A stretch of DNA of 41,474 nucleotides from a virus, in IMG/VR virus record IMGVR_UViG_3300036900_000164, positions 1-41,474 of that record; one strand, written 5' to 3'. Positions 13,573 to 21,440 of the stretch are shown here, one piece after another. Below the pieces are notes generated by a model. That model saw nothing but the letters and a program-made list of their open reading frames with translations, was not told where the DNA came from and searched no databases. Each line of letters begins with the position of its first letter. Position 1 is the stretch's first letter. The position numbers and the translations under genes were made by a program.

Positions 13573-14564
13573 TGCCAGCATCACTCTTTGGAGAAAGGTT
13601 CCTCGACGCAAGGCGCCCCGCGTGGCACGGTTTGGGGATCGTCCTTGACGGCGAGGAACTGACCGCCACAGACGCGTACTCGCGCCTTGGTACCTATACC
13701 GTGCGACTCGCCAAGGTAGAGGCAGACGGCGTGTCGCTCAACCAGCAAGCAATCCTACGTGACAAGACACCGGACGATCCCGAGATTCGCGTCTTCGGAG
13801 TCACGGGCCCGGAATACCACCTCGTCACGCCGGAGGACATCTGTACCATCTACGACGAGCGTGTAGGCAAACCAGTCGAGACGGTGGGCGCGTTGGGCCT
13901 GGGGGAGACGTTCTTCATCTCCACCTACCTTCCCACGCTCGACGTGAAGGGCGATGAGATTGAGAACTATCTCACCATCGCAAACCCGATGACAGGCACG
14001 AAGGCAGGGGACGTGTTCGTATCCCCTGTCCGCACCGTCTGCAAGAACACGCTCGCGGCGGGGTTGATCCAGGCGGTAGAACGCTTCCGCATCGTCCACG
14101 ATAAGTATGCTAAGCAGCGGATGGGCGACTGGTTGCAACTCGCGTACGAGGAGGCGGAGACGACGGCGAAGATGCTGAACGAGGCATTCACGCTGCTCGC
14201 CGGCACGAAGGTGACCGTGCCCAAGGCCCAGGACATCTTCGACAAGGCCTACCCCAATCCCAATCCACCCGCTCGCAACGCGCCACCCGAGGTCATGGAA
14301 CTGAGGACCAAGTGGTACGACGAGAACGTGTCCCTGATGAAGCGGCGACGCGAAGGTGCCCTGGAGTTGTTCTCGGGCAAGGGGACCGGGATGGATCATC
14401 CGGCAGCAAAGGGCACGGCATGGGGTGCCTACAACGCGGTTGTCGAGACAGAGGATTACCGCACAGGACGCGACGACAAGCAGGTGGCGGAATCCTCGAT
14501 GTTCGGTGAGAGGATGAAGCACAAGAAGAAGGCCTTCGAGGCGTCAATGGCACTCACGAGGTAG
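13572..14564 (+). CDS. DUF932 / phage-plasmid-like protein
   Basis: A 330-aa protein from ATG 13572 (TAATG overlap, AGGAGG upstream). The opening RRPAWHGLGIVL, the TATDAYSRLG segment and RTVCKNTL are typical of the DUF932 (TIGR03299) family found in phages, plasmids and ICEs. Its biochemical role is not established; family members are often near recombination and replication genes. The length fits the family. The last gene before a hairpin and new promoter. Confidence 0.75.
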   Translation: MPASLFGERFLDARRPAWHGLGIVLDGEELTATDAYSRLGTYTVRLAKVEADGVSLNQQAILRDKTPDDPEIRVFGVTGPEYHLVTPEDICTIYDERVGKPVETVGALGLGETFFISTYLPTLDVKGDEIENYLTIANPMTGTKAGDVFVSPVRTVCKNTLAAGLIQAVERFRIVHDKYAKQRMGDWLQLAYEEAETTAKMLNEAFTLLAGTKVTVPKAQDIFDKAYPNPNPPARNAPPEVMELRTKWYDENVSLMKRRREGALELFSGKGTGMDHPAAKGTAWGAYNAVVETEDYRTGRDDKQVAESSMFGERMKHKKKAFEASMALTR

Positions 14565-14602
14565 CATTCGGACGGGAGTGAGTCCTCTTCCGGATGCGAA
14601 GG

Positions 14603-14658
14603 TGCGGCAGGTACTTCTGGGATCGGTTGGAGCCCCATCTCGGAAGTTACCTGCCGCA
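14603..14658. repeat. intergenic hairpin (terminator or attenuator-like)
   Basis: TGCGGCAGGTACTTC faces GAAGTTACCTGCCGCA with one bulged base. It lies between the DUF932 gene and the promoter at 14666. There is no T-run, so it may be a processing or mRNA-protecting hairpin. Confidence 0.55.
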
Positions 14659-14665
14659 TCGGTGG

Positions 14666-14694
14666 TTGACGGCGAGTGGTTCTTCGCCGACAAT
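14666..14694 (+). promoter_or_regulatory. early promoter TTGACG-N17-GACAAT
   Basis: TTGACG 14666-14671, 17-base spacer, GACAAT 14689-14694, then GTGAATGACCCG like the other phage promoters. The spacer holds GGCGA...TCGCC, a possible small operator. Confidence 0.65.
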
Positions 14695-14749
14695 GTGAAT
14701 GACCCGCCGTGCGCGTGACCTGCGCAGGGCACGACCAAAGGAGATCCAC

Positions 14750-14926
14750 ATGGATCTGAAGTATCAACTCGCTGCGGAGATCGAGCGTCTCCTCAACGAG
14801 CACCTCAACCTGGGACCTGATGCGATTCTCCGCATCACCAAGGTCTCGAACCTCATGTTCGAGGTGAAAGTGACGGAGGCGAATGGGCCTCGTTACTTCA
14901 ACGTACGCGTTTCGGAGATGCTGTAA
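14750..14926 (+). CDS. 58-aa hypothetical protein
   Basis: ATG 14750 after AAAGGAG. The product MDLKYQLAAEIERLLNEHLN continues with an acidic/basic strand segment. It heads a chain of overlapping small genes. The family is unknown. Confidence 0.55.
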   Translation: MDLKYQLAAEIERLLNEHLNLGPDAILRITKVSNLMFEVKVTEANGPRYFNVRVSEML

Positions 14927-15186
14927 TGTCTGACTACACGTGGGCAGATTTTCAGCGGCAGGAAAACGGGGAGGATCCCGCACCCGTCTCTTTCACGGCA
15001 GAGGAGATCGCACAGTACCAGTACGAGAATCCTGACGATCAGGATTGCGAGGTGCTCGATCTGGTGATGGAGAAAGACATGGCAGCGCGAGCGTCACGCA
15101 AGGTGTCGCCTTGTGGGTGTGCTTGCTGCCGTGGTGGGTTCTGTGGTGGGTGCGGACACGCAGGTTGCGGACGGAGGACCTGGTGA
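14926..15186 (+). CDS. 86-aa protein with Cys-rich C-terminus
   Basis: The start overlaps the upstream stop (TAATG). The acidic body is followed by CGCACCRGGFCGGCGHAGCG, eight Cys in about 20 residues, suggesting metal binding. The function is unknown. Confidence 0.5.
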   Translation: MSDYTWADFQRQENGEDPAPVSFTAEEIAQYQYENPDDQDCEVLDLVMEKDMAARASRKVSPCGCACCRGGFCGGCGHAGCGRRTW

Positions 15187-15425
15187 CCACACACATCTTT
15201 CATCCACGCGTGTGGAACCCAGAGGAAGGCACTGTCACCGGGCCTGTGCTCGTTGACGAGTGCCCCCGCTGCCAGGAGCACGCTCAGCATCCGCACCAGT
15301 CGCTTGACCTAGCACACCAGAAGCGGTTGCGGGATCTCTGGAACAGCAATGGTCCTTATCTTTCGGACCTTGACCGCCGCGCTGCTGAGAGGTTGTTCCT
15401 GGCAGACATGGGACGGGTCGAATGA
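15183..15425 (+). CDS. 80-aa hypothetical protein with CxxC
   Basis: GTG 15183 overlaps the upstream stop (GTGA), with GGAGG close by. It contains ECPRCQEHAQHPHQ, a possible Cys2His2 site, then a helical Arg/Leu tail. The family is unknown. Confidence 0.5.
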   Translation: MTTHIFHPRVWNPEEGTVTGPVLVDECPRCQEHAQHPHQSLDLAHQKRLRDLWNSNGPYLSDLDRRAAERLFLADMGRVE

Positions 15426-15688
15426 GCGCCGTGATCGAGGTTCTAGGCCTCGCAAACGGATCCCCGCTTCACATGACCCTTCCCTGCTGGATCCAGGAGT
15501 TCACGCCAGAGGCAGGACTCACACTCACAAGCAAGAGGGAAGACGCGCAGCGGTTCGAGACAACAGTCGATGCGTGGGACTTCTACAGGACGGAGTTGCC
15601 GCAGGGGATACATGGATTCAACCCTGCAGGTCCCAATCGTCCACTCACCGCCTTTACGGTGACAATCTACGACCCGGAGATCCTATGA
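15422..15688 (+). CDS. 88-aa hypothetical protein
   Basis: ATGA overlap with the previous gene. Begins MSAVIEVLGLANGSPLHMTL; mixed alpha/beta with no motif I recognise. Confidence 0.5.
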   Translation: MSAVIEVLGLANGSPLHMTLPCWIQEFTPEAGLTLTSKREDAQRFETTVDAWDFYRTELPQGIHGFNPAGPNRPLTAFTVTIYDPEIL

Positions 15689-15873
15689 ACCCGAAGATGG
15701 CACTCACCCGCGCTACTCAGAACAACCCGCCCTGTCGTGCGTGCTTCCGTCCTTGCAACGAGAAGGGCGATTACTACTGCGAGGATTGCATCTCGACAGG
15801 CGCCGCTACGTGGCACAGGGACATGCTTGCGAAGTGGCAGGCAGAGTTGGAGGCGAAGGAACAGGATGCCTGA
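15685..15873 (+). CDS. 62-aa zinc-ribbon protein
   Basis: ATGA overlap with the previous gene. CRACFRPC and YYCEDC form a Cys4-type ribbon, followed by a helix (MLAKWQAELEAKEQ). The function is unknown. Confidence 0.5.
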   Translation: MNPKMALTRATQNNPPCRACFRPCNEKGDYYCEDCISTGAATWHRDMLAKWQAELEAKEQDA

Positions 15874-16876
15874 ATCACTGCACGCCAAACTGGAGAAGAT
15901 CCTCCGCCTCGCAAACCACGAGGGCACGTCCGAGGAGGAACGTGATGCGGCGATGGCACGGGCGCAGGAGATCGCGTTCAAGCACAACATCGACCTCCTG
16001 GAGATACAAACTGAGGATCCGGATGCAAACGAGGTACTTCCCTCGAATGCGCGGTGGATGGACGATTGGGAGTCGGAACTCCTGTTTTTCTGTGCCAACG
16101 TCAACTTCTGTCGCGCAGCGCACTACAAGACGCGCAACTCAAAGAAGCAGCGCCCGTGTTTCATCTACGGGAAGAAGCACAACATCGACGCAACCTTCGA
16201 CCTGTTCAGTTTCTTAGCAGATCAGATCGTGATGCTGGAGATGATCGAGACAGGTCGCAGGGACAAGCGTCTCCAGTACGCACGGAAGGTGCTACTCGAA
16301 GTGGTCAAGGACTTGATCCCGACTGCCTACATGAAGCGGGTGCTTGAGGAACACCCAGATGCAGTCACGACCTCACCCTTCAACCCTGACCACAACTTCA
16401 TCGACGCGGGACACGACGCCTTGGTCGAGGCGGCGGCGATGCACCTGCAGGGCAACGACCACATGCTCAAGGGCAATGAAGGCCTGATCTTCATCATGGA
16501 TCGCACGGGCCTTACTGCTTCGTACGCGAGCGAGATCCGACCGTACCTGCGTCGAGGCGAGTACGCACCAGAGATCGTGAAGAACATGGGTGTCTGGCGC
16601 CGTTCGTTTCTACTCGCAATCGTCAACCGCGTAGGCAACCGCTTGATCGAGAAGTTCGCGGACCTGGTTGACGATGCTGGTGACTCAGGTCAGGCACTCG
16701 TCCGCAAGGAGGATGCGGGACTGGATGAGTTCGACAAAGACATGCAGCAGGGCGAGGAGACAAAGAAGAAGTACGATCCCAGAGGCCTTGTTGCTGGCAC
16801 ACGTTCAGCGGAGAAGGTCAACCTCGAGATGCGCGACCATCTCACGAACACAGAAGGACGGCAGTTGAATGCCTGA
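15866..16876 (+). CDS. DUF2786-domain protein
   Basis: A 336-aa protein from ATG 15866, overlapping the upstream gene by eight bases. The N-terminal 40 residues (KLEKILRLANHEGTSEEERD, then AMARAQEIAFKHNID) match DUF2786, seen in phage and some bacterial proteins. Its role is not known. The middle is helical with aromatic patches (DWESELLFFCANVNFCRAAH), and the C-terminus is charged. Placed just before the SNF2 helicase, so a DNA-transaction role is plausible but inferred. Confidence 0.65.
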   Translation: MPESLHAKLEKILRLANHEGTSEEERDAAMARAQEIAFKHNIDLLEIQTEDPDANEVLPSNARWMDDWESELLFFCANVNFCRAAHYKTRNSKKQRPCFIYGKKHNIDATFDLFSFLADQIVMLEMIETGRRDKRLQYARKVLLEVVKDLIPTAYMKRVLEEHPDAVTTSPFNPDHNFIDAGHDALVEAAAMHLQGNDHMLKGNEGLIFIMDRTGLTASYASEIRPYLRRGEYAPEIVKNMGVWRRSFLLAIVNRVGNRLIEKFADLVDDAGDSGQALVRKEDAGLDEFDKDMQQGEETKKKYDPRGLVAGTRSAEKVNLEMRDHLTNTEGRQLNA

Positions 16877-17036
16877 CACACCACCGGCGGATTTGAACCT
16901 GACTCCAGAGGAAGAAACAAACATGCGCAACTTCTGGGTCTGGTGTTTTGGAGAAGACGCACCTGTTGACTGGTTGTTTCTAAAGTCACTGCGTGACGAT
17001 CTTCGTGAAGAAGCACAAGCGAAAGGATGGACCTAG
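16869..17036 (+). CDS. 55-aa hypothetical protein
   Basis: ATG 16869 overlaps the DUF2786 stop and the TAG overlaps the helicase GTG. The product has an acidic head and a Trp-rich centre (NFWVWCFGEDAPVDWLFLKS). Tight packing and overlap on both sides support it. Confidence 0.5.
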   Translation: MPDTPPADLNLTPEEETNMRNFWVWCFGEDAPVDWLFLKSLRDDLREEAQAKGWT

Positions 17037-18736
17037 TGCCTGAAATGCCGACGCCGAAGAACGCGCCGCAGAAGATACCAACCACCGGACCTGACCTCTA
17101 CATCGAGGGCGGGTTCATCTATTTCCGCCCGTCGTTCTATCCCTCGTTCGAGGTGAAAGAATGGGGTGGACGGTGGGACGACAAACGCAAGGCCTGGAGG
17201 TTGCCACGCCTCGTCTCCGCCGCACGTGACGCGGTCGAGTACGGGGCGAAGGAGTGGTCGCCTGAAATCGAGATGCTGCTCAACCCGAATGCGCCGCAGG
17301 AGATACCACACAAGGCGTATGAGAAGCAGGTGGCATCATACTCAGACCTGTACCCATACCAGAAGGAGGCAGTGCACCGCCTCGTCACGTCTGACTATCA
17401 CGGGACAATGTTGGCGCTGTCACCTGGGTTGGGTAAGACGCCAGTGTCCTTGATCGCGTCGGAGATCGCAGGATTCAAGCGGGTGCTCGTCGTCGCACCT
17501 TTGTCTCTGGTTCCTAACTGGATGCGTGAGTTCAACAAGTGGTTGCCAGATTCAGAGTTGCAGATTGACGACGTGCACCAGGACACGCCCTATGAGGACG
17601 AGGGGTGGACGGTGACGAACTACGACACCGTCCGCAAGATGCAGGCCTCGTTCAAGAAGGTGCCATGGGACCTCGTGATCTACGACGAGTCGGTGTTGCT
17701 CAAGAACCGGAAGGCACAGAGGTCGATGGCGGCGAAGATACTCGCTGACCACGCACAGCATGTCTGGTTGCTGTCAGGGTCACCCGTGACGCGTGACTAC
17801 TCAGACATCTGGTCCCAGTTCAATATCATCCAACCAGAATACTTCACCTCCTTCTGGCGGTTCACGAATAGGTACTGCGTCGTGGAGCAGACAGAGTGGG
17901 GTACCCAGATCCTGGGATCGCGGCACGGTATCTCAATCCGCAAGGAGTTCCCAGAGATCATGTTCGTGCGCAACCAGGATGAGGTGTTGCCTGACCTGCC
18001 GAAGATCATCCACCAGGAGATCGAAGTCAAGTTGACGAAGAAGCAGGCGAAGGCACACGACGACCTCGTGAACGACTGGGTGCACCGGATCGAGACAGGA
18101 GAGTTCGAGGTCACCGTGTCGAACGTCATCTCTGAGTTGATCCGGTTGCAGCAGGTGACGAGCAACCTTCGCAACCTTGAGACGACAGGGCACCCATGGC
18201 CAGATGAATCAGCGAAGGCAAATGCCATCTGCGATCTACTTGACACGGGCGAGGTTGACTTCCCGGTCCTTATCTGGTCACAGTGGCGCCCAGGTGCCGC
18301 TGCACTCAGGGAGCGACTGGAAAAGATGACACAGGTGAAGGCGTCTGCCATGTATGATCGTAAGGTCGCGCACGTAATGGGAGGCCTCAAGACGAACGTG
18401 GACAACATCGAGTCCTTCCGCACTGGTAACCTCGACGTTCTCATCATGTCTCTGGGTGTTGGTAAGTACGGGCACACGCTCACAGACACGAAGACGGCAA
18501 TCTATCTCGACAAGACCTGGGATTCGGATGCTTATTTCCAGTCGTTGTTCCGCCTCGAGCGGATCGGGTTGAAGCACAGGCCCCTGGCGATCTCGCTGCG
18601 CTGCAAAGGTACCGTAGACGAGTTCATCGAAGCGAACCTCGCAGGCAAGTTGCCTTCGATGGCAAACGTGACGGGTTCAGACCTCACCCGCCTGCTGCTA
18701 TCGCTGGGTTCGGAGTTCGCGGGGTTGCCCGTGTGA
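17036..18736 (+). CDS. SNF2-family DNA helicase/translocase
   Basis: A 566-aa superfamily-2 ATPase. It has Walker A LSPGLGKTPVS at about residues 126-136, the DEAH-box variant IYDESVLLKN, LLSGSPV (motif III), then a second RecA domain with VLIWSQWRPGA and motif VI YFQSLFRLERIG. It probably remodels or unwinds DNA during replication, recombination or repair. The N-terminal 90 residues (GGFIYFRPSFYPSFEVKEWG) resemble a HARP-like substrate domain seen in SMARCAL1-type SNF2 proteins; that assignment is tentative. The GTG start overlaps the upstream TAG; ATG 17027 is an alternative. Confidence 0.85.
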   Translation: MPEMPTPKNAPQKIPTTGPDLYIEGGFIYFRPSFYPSFEVKEWGGRWDDKRKAWRLPRLVSAARDAVEYGAKEWSPEIEMLLNPNAPQEIPHKAYEKQVASYSDLYPYQKEAVHRLVTSDYHGTMLALSPGLGKTPVSLIASEIAGFKRVLVVAPLSLVPNWMREFNKWLPDSELQIDDVHQDTPYEDEGWTVTNYDTVRKMQASFKKVPWDLVIYDESVLLKNRKAQRSMAAKILADHAQHVWLLSGSPVTRDYSDIWSQFNIIQPEYFTSFWRFTNRYCVVEQTEWGTQILGSRHGISIRKEFPEIMFVRNQDEVLPDLPKIIHQEIEVKLTKKQAKAHDDLVNDWVHRIETGEFEVTVSNVISELIRLQQVTSNLRNLETTGHPWPDESAKANAICDLLDTGEVDFPVLIWSQWRPGAAALRERLEKMTQVKASAMYDRKVAHVMGGLKTNVDNIESFRTGNLDVLIMSLGVGKYGHTLTDTKTAIYLDKTWDSDAYFQSLFRLERIGLKHRPLAISLRCKGTVDEFIEANLAGKLPSMANVTGSDLTRLLLSLGSEFAGLPV

Positions 18737-19179
18737 CGAATCTGCGACGCATTCGCGCCAGCTTGCGCACGTCGCGGGATCCTGCATACGGCGTGGGGGA
18801 TTGCATTCACCGCACCGCAGGATCCCGCGAGCGTGCGTTATACGCGGTAGGGGTTATCGTGATTCTCTTGATATCTGGGTGCAGCGCGGGACCACCAAAG
18901 GCAGTGTGTCAAGACCTTGACGCCGCGTGCTCCAGTGCCGTCGCGCAGAACCTGTCTCACATGATCCACGAACCCCAGGTCTGCCATTACGTCATAGATG
19001 GCAAACCGGCGGAAACATCTCAGCAACTTGAGTGCCAGAATCCGGCAAAGGCCTACGAGGGCGTCACGTTGATTTCAGTGGGAGAGAATGGGAACTGGTC
19101 CTCTGAGACCCAACGATTACCAGGCAAGGTCTACCGGATAGTATTTCTGTCGGGTTGCGTGAAAGGCGGCATGTGTTGA
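18733..19179 (+). CDS. small lipoprotein, paralogue of the one at 4515
   Basis: The h-region ALYAVGVIVILLISGCSAG ends in a lipobox cysteine, so the mature part (about 98 residues) should be lipid-anchored outside the membrane. It contains DAACSSAV followed by EPQVC, matching DAEACSKAV...PKTMC of the lipoprotein at 4515. The start is unsure: GTG 18733 overlaps the helicase stop (GTGTGA), GTG 18793 is inside a dispersed repeat, and neither has a good Shine-Dalgarno. No start after the repeat leaves a usable signal peptide, so the repeat must be partly coding here. Possible superinfection-exclusion factor (inference). Confidence 0.65.
   Translation: MTNLRRIRASLRTSRDPAYGVGDCIHRTAGSRERALYAVGVIVILLISGCSAGPPKAVCQDLDAACSSAVAQNLSHMIHEPQVCHYVIDGKPAETSQQLECQNPAKAYEGVTLISVGENGNWSSETQRLPGKVYRIVFLSGCVKGGMC
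18773..18850. repeat. dispersed hairpin repeat, copy B
   Basis: CGCGGGATCCTGC (18773-18785) and GCAGGATCCCGCG (18817-18829) are perfect 13-bp arms around a core with GGGGATTGCATTCACC, followed by GAGCGTGCGTTATACGCGGTAG. The tail matches copy C almost base for base. Located at the start of the lipoprotein gene. Confidence 0.8.
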
Positions 19180-19182
19180 TTG

Positions 19183-19211
19183 TGCAAGGAGTAATCAGGG
19201 TGTGCGATCAT
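19183..19211 (+). promoter_or_regulatory. early promoter with conserved phage motif
   Basis: TGCAAGGAGTAATCAGGGTGTGC then GATCAT (19206-19211) and GTGTTGCACGCC. Nearly identical to the promoter at 11033. The -35 is weak. Confidence 0.5.
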
Positions 19212-19313
19212 GTGTTGCACGCCACTATGCGAAGGAGAGAAGTGTCTTTGCCAATAGGCCATCCAGACGAGGTGACACATCAATACTACTCAGATCAGTT
19301 CGGGAGGACAGAT

Positions 19314-19505
19314 ATGGTTGAACAGCGTCTCACCATCGGGCGCGGTGACAAGGTGCGATTGCCAAGCAACCACCCGAACTCGCCAGACAAAGAGGGGATC
19401 GTCGTCACGTGCGGCATGTACCAGGTCCTCGTACGACTGATTGACGAGTCTCGTGAGACGTGGGCCTTCTCAAACGACGTGACGATCCTTCGCAAGGCCT
19501 CCTGA
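19314..19505 (+). CDS. 63-aa hypothetical protein
   Basis: ATG 19314 has an ideal GGGAGG six bases upstream; in-frame GTG 19242 (AAGGAGA) would add 24 residues. The product is strand-rich (MVEQRLTIGRGDKVRLPSNH) with an SH3/KOW-like look (VVTCGMYQVLVRLIDESRET). It may be a small beta-barrel. Confidence 0.5.
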   Translation: MVEQRLTIGRGDKVRLPSNHPNSPDKEGIVVTCGMYQVLVRLIDESRETWAFSNDVTILRKAS

Positions 19506-19759
19506 TGTCTGCACATGAAGAGGGCATCATTCGTGAAGCAGCGGAGGCAGCGAAGATGGCACGCCTGCATGGGTGCTCAATCAATGTCGAGATCAGCAGG
19601 TGGGGGCATACGACCTCTGTGATGGTAACTCCTAACATCCTGATGAAGGGCGGGGTGCAGCAGCAAGTGACCATAGATGAGCAACCGACCGAGGTGATTG
19701 AACTTGATGCCGGGCAACAACAGCAAGACGAGGGTCGCGTCGACTCAGGAGTTGATTGA
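19505..19759 (+). CDS. 84-aa hypothetical protein
   Basis: ATG overlaps the upstream stop. Begins MSAHEEGIIREAAEAAKMAR, has a strand-rich middle, then a Gln-rich tail. The family is unknown. Confidence 0.45.
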   Translation: MSAHEEGIIREAAEAAKMARLHGCSINVEISRWGHTTSVMVTPNILMKGGVQQQVTIDEQPTEVIELDAGQQQQDEGRVDSGVD

Positions 19760-19976
19760 CGCATGCCAGGAAGGACTCGTCAAGGAGCGACTACAGAGGG
19801 ACCTTGACCCAGAGGGATGGCATGTCCTTCGGACCCATTTCCTGCACGACAGCAACATGCTGGTGCGCACCGTCTGGATTGTGAAGACCCAGATGGGCAG
19901 TGAGATCGCGCTCGTAGATATCGACCTGAAGTCACTGGACAGTTTCCGATATTTTGAGGACGTCCATCAGGGGTGA
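19707..19976 (+). CDS. 89-aa hypothetical protein
   Basis: ATG 19707 overlaps the preceding gene by 53 bases; TTG 19752 in the same frame would nearly remove the overlap. The core (LVRTVWIVKTQMGSEIALVD) is alpha/beta. The family is unknown. Confidence 0.45.
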   Translation: MPGNNSKTRVASTQELIDACQEGLVKERLQRDLDPEGWHVLRTHFLHDSNMLVRTVWIVKTQMGSEIALVDIDLKSLDSFRYFEDVHQG

Positions 19977-19982
19977 TACACT
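19954..19982 (+). promoter_or_regulatory. promoter TTGAGG-N17-TACACT for the ruvC unit
   Basis: TTGAGG 19954-19959, 17-base spacer, TACACT 19977-19982. Transcription is expected to start near 19989, the first base of a GTG codon, so the mRNA would be leaderless. Confidence 0.55.
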
Positions 19983-19988
19983 CGTCGT

Positions 19989-20114
19989 GTGCATCTTCCA
20001 AAGCGCATGGGAGAGGAAGGAGCGCCGCCACACACGGTCACCTGGTCAGTGGCGCGGGTGGGCGACCTGGTCAGTCATTCGGCGCACCGACCCTCCCAGG
20101 AGCGTAACCCTTGA
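19989..20114 (+). CDS. 41-aa leaderless mini-ORF ahead of the RuvC-like gene
   Basis: GTG 19989 coincides with the predicted transcription start. The ORF begins MHLPKRMGEEGAPPHTVTWS and its TGA overlaps the next start (TTGA). Leaderless GTG ORFs are common in actinobacteria and can couple translation to the next gene. There is no recognised domain. Confidence 0.35.
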   Translation: MHLPKRMGEEGAPPHTVTWSVARVGDLVSHSAHRPSQERNP

Positions 20115-20494
20115 TTGTCCTCGGAGTCGATGCCGGCGTCACAACAGGCCTGGCAATCGTCTCCGGGGACGATCAGCGGGTCCTTCATCACTCGACCTGT
20201 CAAGTCGATTCCCTCGACTTCCAACTGACTCTACTTGAACGCACGGTAGATGAAGTCGTGGTTGAGCGTGCACTGCCGTACAAGCGGTCACGCCTAGGGA
20301 AAGAACTCGTACTCGTCCACACGGTCATCGACCGGGCCTGTCCTGACGCGTATTGGATTGACGCGTCTCAGTGGAAGAATACAGAGGCAAAGATGTCTCC
20401 GGTACCGCGTGGTGTCTCGCCGCACGAGAAGGACGCGATCCGTATGGCACGTTGGTATCTGTTACGCTTTGACGCACCGGTCGTCACGTCCTAG
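20111..20494 (+). CDS. RuvC-like Holliday junction resolvase
   Basis: A 127-aa RNase-H-fold protein. D7 in VLGVDAGVTTG, E52 in EVVVERALPY and D108 in PHEKDAIRMA occupy the positions of the RuvC catalytic acids; VDAG...TTG is the usual first strand and loop. It should resolve branched DNA before packaging or in recombination. TTG 20111 is preceded by AGGAG with eight bases of spacing. Slightly shorter than bacterial RuvC, as in other phage members. Confidence 0.7.
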   Translation: MIVLGVDAGVTTGLAIVSGDDQRVLHHSTCQVDSLDFQLTLLERTVDEVVVERALPYKRSRLGKELVLVHTVIDRACPDAYWIDASQWKNTEAKMSPVPRGVSPHEKDAIRMARWYLLRFDAPVVTS

Positions 20495-20502
20495 GAGGCA
20501 TC

Positions 20503-21414
20503 ATGGTATCCACCCCTCAGTTGTCGCCACTACAAAAGGGATTGTTCGAGGAGGGGACAGGATCCCACTCCCCGTCTGTGTCGATGAAGACCTGCAATGC
20601 GCGGTGGTCGGAGTTGCAGACGCAGAAGGGCGGACCCATCACGCTCAACAACGCGGTCGACAAGTTCCTCGAGAGGGGATACACAGGTCGCTGCCGCATC
20701 TTCTTTGGGAGATACTCACCCCCGTTCGCCCTTGCAGCAGGCAAGGTCCACATGGTCGACCCCTACGACAAGTCAGAGGCAGATTGCCCGCGATGGTGGG
20801 AACCTGATGTCCAGGCATTGCAGCGGGACTTCCTCGCCAAGTTCGCTGCGAAGTACGACGGAAAGATCCACTGCATCTTCCTGGCGAACGGTGGTACGAT
20901 CTACGCCGAACCCTTCATTCGCGGCATCTCGTCACCGGTGTCACGTCAGAACCTGCTGAAGGCAGGGTATACGGCGCAGTTGGATCAGGACTCCTATAAC
21001 GTAGGATACCAGATGTGCCGCGTGTTCAAGAAGACCCGGATCGCACAGGCCTTCAACCCTTGGCAGTACGTTGACGCAAAGGGGCAGGGACACACGGACG
21101 ATGACTTCACCATCGAGATGATGGACAAGTTCGCAGCGACGTTCCCCCGTCGAGCGATCTGGCAGAACAACTCTATCCGCACACCGTCTCTCAGGTCCTA
21201 CGAGAAGATGTACGGGCACATGCGCGACGGGCACAAGGCAGGGCGCCCGATTTCCTTCCAGTGTGCCACCAAGGAGCGCATCGGGTCCTGGACCCAGACG
21301 CTTGACTGGGCAGTGCAGATCGGGGCGCACGCCGTGGAACTGTCTCCTGGGTTCTCTTTGAACTTGAACGAGGCCCAGTTGAAGAAGTACGACACAGCAT
21401 TGCGTGCTGCTTGA
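20503..21414 (+). CDS. glycoside-hydrolase-like TIM-barrel protein
   Basis: A 303-aa protein from ATG 20503 (AGGAGG upstream). The pattern WWEPDVQALQRDFLAKFAAK followed by strand CIFLANGG and YAEPFIR, then a late HAVELSPGF, is that of clan-A glycosidases. E136 would be the acid/base and E279 the nucleophile. There is no signal peptide. It sits between recombination nucleases in the early operon, an odd place for a carbohydrase. The substrate is unknown. A structural or non-catalytic use of the barrel is possible. Confidence 0.5.
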   Translation: MVSTPQLSPLQKGLFEEGTGSHSPSVSMKTCNARWSELQTQKGGPITLNNAVDKFLERGYTGRCRIFFGRYSPPFALAAGKVHMVDPYDKSEADCPRWWEPDVQALQRDFLAKFAAKYDGKIHCIFLANGGTIYAEPFIRGISSPVSRQNLLKAGYTAQLDQDSYNVGYQMCRVFKKTRIAQAFNPWQYVDAKGQGHTDDDFTIEMMDKFAATFPRRAIWQNNSIRTPSLRSYEKMYGHMRDGHKAGRPISFQCATKERIGSWTQTLDWAVQIGAHAVELSPGFSLNLNEAQLKKYDTALRAA

Positions 21415-21440
21415 CAGGACCAGTCAGGTCGTGCGATCAT
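21411..21440 (+). promoter_or_regulatory. early promoter TTGACA-N18-GATCAT
   Basis: Perfect -35 TTGACA (21411-21416), 18-base spacer, GATCAT (21435-21440), followed by GTGCTCGACCCG. It drives the nuclease, recombinase and probably the 7-deazaguanine genes. Confidence 0.75.

Noticed and set aside
13755-14522. 255-aa ORF opposite the DUF932 gene
   Set aside because: Antisense shadow of a recognised protein in GC-rich DNA.
17797-18489. 230-aa ORF opposite the SNF2 gene
   Set aside because: Antisense shadow of helicase motifs; Ser/Arg/Thr-rich.
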